Source of the DNA: Paracyclopina nana
Lineage: Eukaryota; Arthropoda; Copepoda; Cyclopoida; Cyclopettidae
Assembly (NCBI GenBank): GCA_019096065.1
Contig: JAGUCH010000005.1
Coordinates: 6,944,001 to 7,008,000 of the forward strand
Direction of reading: 5' to 3'
DNA: 64,000 nt
The first letter of the stretch is position 1. Every line of letters begins with the position of its first letter. Both the position numbers and the translations under genes were made by a program. Below are positions 49,601-55,600 of the stretch, piece by piece. The notes under the pieces are model-generated. The model had not been told where the DNA came from. It made no database searches and worked only from the letters and a program-made list of their open reading frames with translations.

Positions 49601-52600
49601 AAGGCAACTCGAGCCGCACTTTTTAGGGCATTTCTCATCATCAACATCCGTCTGGTTTTCAAAAGGATGGCAAAACGTTTTGCTGTGCAGCCTCAAAATT
49701 CCTCTTGATTTGGACAGATTTGAGGGGACTCGAACCTCAACCCCAATGACATCGTCTACAGAAAAAGGACATTTTTAGGTTGACATATTCAGGTTAATTC
49801 AATTAATGTCCTACTTTGTCATCATCACACTCTTTAATGTGTCCATTATGTGCTGTTCATCTATGTAAAATAGTTAAACAACATTTCAATTGTGCTCCCA
49901 ATATCGACTTTTTTTGGCAGAAAAATGTGCTCAAATCAAGTTGATAACCAATGTAACGCAATTTCTTTCTTCCAATTTCATTTTCACTGGCCCAAACTGA
50001 AATTCACTCTCACATGAAAAAGTTTCATCGCTTAATGGTTTTCAAACCAAGCGTTGAAAAAAGCTTATAATGAAGTTATGAAATAAACAAAGAGCGTTAA
50101 AATGTAGATGAACGGCGCATAAATGCAATATCCAACTTTTTCCCCTCAGCGCATGTCCAACCCTTGAACAAATGGGATTTCTTTGTAGTTGCTCTTTTGA
50201 CATTGTCTCCTCGCAAAATCAACTCAAAATGTCAGCTTCTTTAGGGACATCGCAAGCAACAACAACAGTCAGTATAGAAAGGTTTCCTTCCCCCTTAGGA
50301 CCGCATATACACACAAAAAGGGCTTTTTAAAGCTTCATTCACTCACGCTGTGGAAGCAATACGTTAAAAATTTCACATTTTACTTCTTTGACGGCTTTCG
50401 TTAACACATTCAGCCAAAATCATTCGGCAATGAGACTTTCACATGTAAGTGTGAAAATCAGTTTTGGCCAGTGAAAATGATATTGGAAGCATGAAGTTGC
50501 GTCTCATTCATCACCAATTTAATTTGTGCTCATTTTCCTGCCAAAAAAAGTTGGACTTGGGTCAAAAGCAGAAATGTCGTCAAAATCCAATCTTTGCTAT
50601 GTAATTTCAAAATTGACGATATGAGAGGAAATGATGATGTAAAAAAAGGCCACTGTGGATGGCTGTGTGTTTGGAGTTAGGTGCTTTCCTCCTATTTTTG
50701 TTGTCCCCAGCTTCAATTTTGCTTTGACAAGTTGTTGTTGTTGTTAAAGCTTCTTTGTCAATTTTGAACTGATGGTAGGAGAAGAAGCATGGAAAAAAGG
50801 GGCCATAAATTGGAAAGAAAGCAGCAATTTATAAAGAGCTCCTTCACTCCCACCAAATCGTTCATAAATCTTGATCTTACTTCAGAAAATGATTCAATTT
50901 CCCTCTGAAAGAAGCTGAGATGTGATCAAAGAAGTTTTTCAGGCATGAAAATGAAGCAAACAATTTCCATTCTTCCACAGCAAAGAGAAAATAAAAAGGT
51001 AACATATCAAGGCTCTTAGCCATGCCTCACAAAATTTGATTACAAAAGATTACAAACTTTGAATTACTTATTTGACTCAGAAACTCTTACAAATTCTGTC
51101 ACCAAAAAAACTGAAACTTTACCCATAACAATATGCCCCCAAAATCATGACATACTATATTGGCATCTAAACTTTGCCTCAAATACTTTGTTTCACATAA
51201 CTTTGATTAGCATACTTTGCCTCATATTCTTTGCTTCTCATATTTTGCCCCTAAAGCCATGCCTCACAATATTCACTTTAAACTTCAAATTACAAGCTTA
51301 GCCTCTAAAAATTGCCTCACAAACTTTGACCCTAATATTGTGCCTCATATACTTGCCCAGTATATTTTGCCTCACAATATTTTCCTCAACAAATTTACCT
51401 CGCCTTCTTGGCATCATAAACTTTGCCTTACAATATTTGCCTCACATTTTTTGCCTCAAAAACTTTTCCTGTCATTTTGCCTCACATAATTAGCGTCACT
51501 TTTTCCTTGTATACTTTGCCTCACATTGTTTATACCACATGCTTTGCCTCACATTATTTGCCTCATAACTTTGCCTCACATTATTTGCCTCAAAACAATT
51601 ATTTTCCTCACAAACTTTATTCCATGATGTGAGTTCTCTAATGTTGCCTCACAAATTTAGCTTGAAGTTTGCCTCACAAAATTCCCCTCACATTTGCCTA
51701 ACACAAATCACAGAAAATGAGGCTAAAATAATGCGGATTATTTGAATGAAATAACTTTGGCTTACCTTTATTTTTAGGTTTGTCCAATGTGGTGGCTTGC
51801 TGGACCTGCCAAACCATGCCATGGATAATCTTGTGATGTGTAGTGTCCCAAATTGTGAGAGTGGCCATCAAATCATCAGCTGAAGTCCTAAAACATATTT
51901 TATTTCCTCAGTTTCCCCAGCCCTCTCCTTTTTGGGGGATCCCAAGCTTAATTTCATTGACAGTCTGAGTCTCGTGGTATAAACATTTACCCACAACATT
52001 TTTGCTCATAGAATCTGATCCGAAAAAATTGACACTTTTTTTAAAAAACTTTTTTTTATAACAGACCTTTTTCTGAAAAAACTTTAACGTAAAAATGTTT
52101 TGGACCATTATGAAAGATCATAAATTGCAGCTTATTTTTGGCATTTGATAAGTAAAAAAACCCTCCTTTGGTTTACTTTAAACTACATTTATTTTATGTG
52201 CAAAATATGTGTGTCATTTTTTGCTGATCAGACTCTACTTACTGAGAGTTGTTGCAGTCATTTTTTGGCGCCACAAATACAACAGATTCCTGTCCTGGTA
52301 CAATTATTTTGGGGCTGGCCACAATTTCCCATGAGGATGTGCATCTGCAAAATTAATTGAGAAAAATCGTCAATTCACCCCATTTCATGCCAATTTAGGG
52401 GAACTAATTAGAGGGTGAGGCATGAAATACATTGCTACCACACTTTGATTTTCTATGGCTCAGACTTTATGCAATGAAAAGTTTATCAAAAATAAGATTT
52501 CATTTTTGAGCAAAGTTTTACTATTTATGGCTCAGACTCTATTATTTTAGTTCATTTTACGTCATGTTTGGCTTTCTGTGACTCAGACTATAATTTAAAA

Positions 52601-55600
52601 TTTCATAATTTTTATAATTGTATTTGGAGGAATTTTTTGAGAGTCAGACTCTTATTTTTAAAAAAAGTTGTCTTGTTTTTTAGGGATCATACTTTAGAAA
52701 ATGACTAGGTTGATGATTATTCTTGGTGTCCATGATGTATGGTGGTGCATATTTTTCTCGTTAAAATGAGGTCACCCCCTTCTCCTTTTTTTCATGGGAA
52801 AAGTTGAATATGCAAAAAAAGGCTTTGAGGCTGCTGCTAACAGAAAACCCCCTATTCAATTTGCTCATGTCTGAAAGGGAAACCCTGAAGGGTGTAGGGA
52901 TAAAGAAATTCACTTCTTTGGCTATTTTAACTGCTTCACTTACAGACTTACTTCTTCAAAACAGACGAAAAAAGAGGAAAAAGGAGAATATTTACATTTA
53001 TCTTGGCTAGAATTTATATAAGTACACTTTTATTGAAGCACACTCAAGCTGAAGAGCACTCAAGTAAAAAGTACACTGATTTAAAAGTACAAAGTTGGAT
53101 TGGGAGCAATGGGTAAAGTTACTCTTTGATTTAGCACTTTGTGTACACTAGTGCACATATTGTGTATGCTTGTACACATGATGTGTATGCTTGTACACTT
53201 ATTGTGTATACTTTTAATTATATAGTGTACGCTTGTTCACATTTAAAGTACACTTGTTCTGTTAATGTGTACGCTAGTACACTTTTGTATTTGTTTGTAC
53301 ACATTTGATGTTCGTTTGTACACATATTGTGTACGCTTTTTCACATGTTGTGTATACTAGTACAATTGCTGTAAAGAAATTGTGTAAACTTCCACACATT
53401 TTATGTGTACACTTTTACAGTTATAACGTACACTTGTAGACATATTGTGTATGCTTGTACACATATTGTATATGCTTGTACACATATTGTGTATACTTCT
53501 ACACACATTGTGTACGCTTGTACACATATTGTGTACACTTGTACACATATTGTGTATGCTTGTAAACATGATGTGTATGCTTGTACACTTATTGTGTACG
53601 CTAGTACACTTTTATATACGTTTATAAACATTTGATGTTCGTTTGTACACATATTGTGTACGCTTTTTTAATGTTGTGTATACTAGTACAATTATTGTGT
53701 GTGTTGTAAAGAAATTGTGTAAACTTCCACACATTTTATGTGTACACTTTTACAGTTATAACGTACACTTGTAGACATATTGTGTACGCTTGTACACATA
53801 TTGTGTACGCTTGTACACATATTGTGTACGCTTGTACACATATTGTGTACGCTTGTACACATATTGTGTACGCTTGTACACATATTGTGTACGCTTGTAC
53901 ACATATTGTGTACGCTTGTACACATATTGTGTACGCTTGTACACATATTGTGTACGCTTGTACACATACTGCATACACTTGTACACATATTGTGTACACT
54001 TGTACACATATTGCGTACACTTGTACACATATTGCGTACACTTGTACACATTTTGCGATCAATTATGCACAAAATGTGTACGCTTGAGCACATTTTAAGT
54101 ATCCTTTTGCAATTTAATGACCACTTTTTCACATTTTGTGTATGCTCACAAACATTTTGTGCTCCTAGTACACATGTACTCCTGCTCAAAGTAAATGCAT
54201 ACTCATACTTAAAGCAATATTAACTACACTCACACTAAAGATAACTAGCAATTTCAAAAGTGAAAAAAAACTAGTTGCACGATTTGTAATTTTCATGGTG
54301 ACCATTTTGGATTTTCCCCCTACCCTAACCACCAAAAAAGATGGGCCATTTTATCTGTCTCTCTCTTGAGGAAACAGAGTCCAATTACATGGAATTTATC
54401 AAGGCTGCTCTGCTGCCTTTTCCCCCCACACACAAGAATTCCCCCATGTGGAATCTGGGGGAAATTGAATCCTGTATTCATAAGGAGCCAAAGCAAGGTA
54501 GTAGTGGACTTTCCACCATTTTGGCCGGGGAAAAAGAAAATCCCCCATTTTCCAGCTGAATTTGCACACAAAAATGAAAACGTTTTTGTGTCTCCACATT
54601 GTTTGCAGTGTTGTCCCCATAAATCTTACTTTAAACCGCGCAAAAGTAACATGCAAATCCGATTATTCGGCCTTTTTCTCTCCCACTCGAGTAATCCGAG
54701 GCGCCAAAGGCGGCCCGTGGACGCCTATCTCTCACATAAGGGAAATTGGTTTTTTCTACATAAATCAATAATCCTTTAGAGCAGCAGCCTTTTGTTGAGT
54801 GATTTGTGTGGCATTATTTGCTGCTGCTCCTTGACCATTGTGGAAATACAGACAAATACATAGGAATACATATGGATGTATTCACTCTTCTTCCCACTGT
54901 GCATAATTGCATGATACTTGAAGAGAGCCCGAAGGATTGCCATCATTGAGATGATCCATCTGTGAGATACAAGCATGAATGTGTGCTTACAGTTTCCCTG
55001 GCAAAAATGCACCTTTCCACATGTATCCATCATTTGCTTTCTATTACAGGGAAAACATGCCTTGCAACTGAGCTGAGACCCAGATAAGGCTTAGCTGAGT
55101 TTGGATTGAGATGATAAGACTTAGACGAGACTGAGAGGAGACTGACGATAAGCTGAGAATGAGCCATAAATGAGCTGAGACTGAGATAAGACTGTGCTGA
55201 GAAAGATCCAAGAATTAGCTGAGAATGAGATAAGACTTATCTTAGATTGAGCCAGGAATTAGCTGAATATGAGCTGAGATTGAGCAATTAATAAGCTGAG
55301 AATGAGCCATAAATGAGCTGAGACTGAGATAAGACTGTGCTGAGAAAGATCCAAGAATTAGCTAGAAGAATGAGATAAGACTGATCTGAGATTGATCCAA
55401 GAATCATCTGAGAATGAGCTGAGATTGAGCAAAGAATAAGCTGAGAATGAGCTGAGATTGAGCCAAGTATAAGCCAAGAATGAGTTGAGAATGTGCTGAG
55501 ATTGAGCTGAAAATGAGCTAAGAATGAGCTGAGATTGAGCTCAGAATACCAAGACTAGCCAGACAACGAGATAAGAATGAGCAAAGATGGGGCTGAGAAA

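Noticed and set aside
54320..54779. Coding exon in TEP-like intron 1 at 54320-54780
   Set aside because: Several overlapping frames exist on both strands but none has a family pattern, and exons 1 and 2 join in phase without it.
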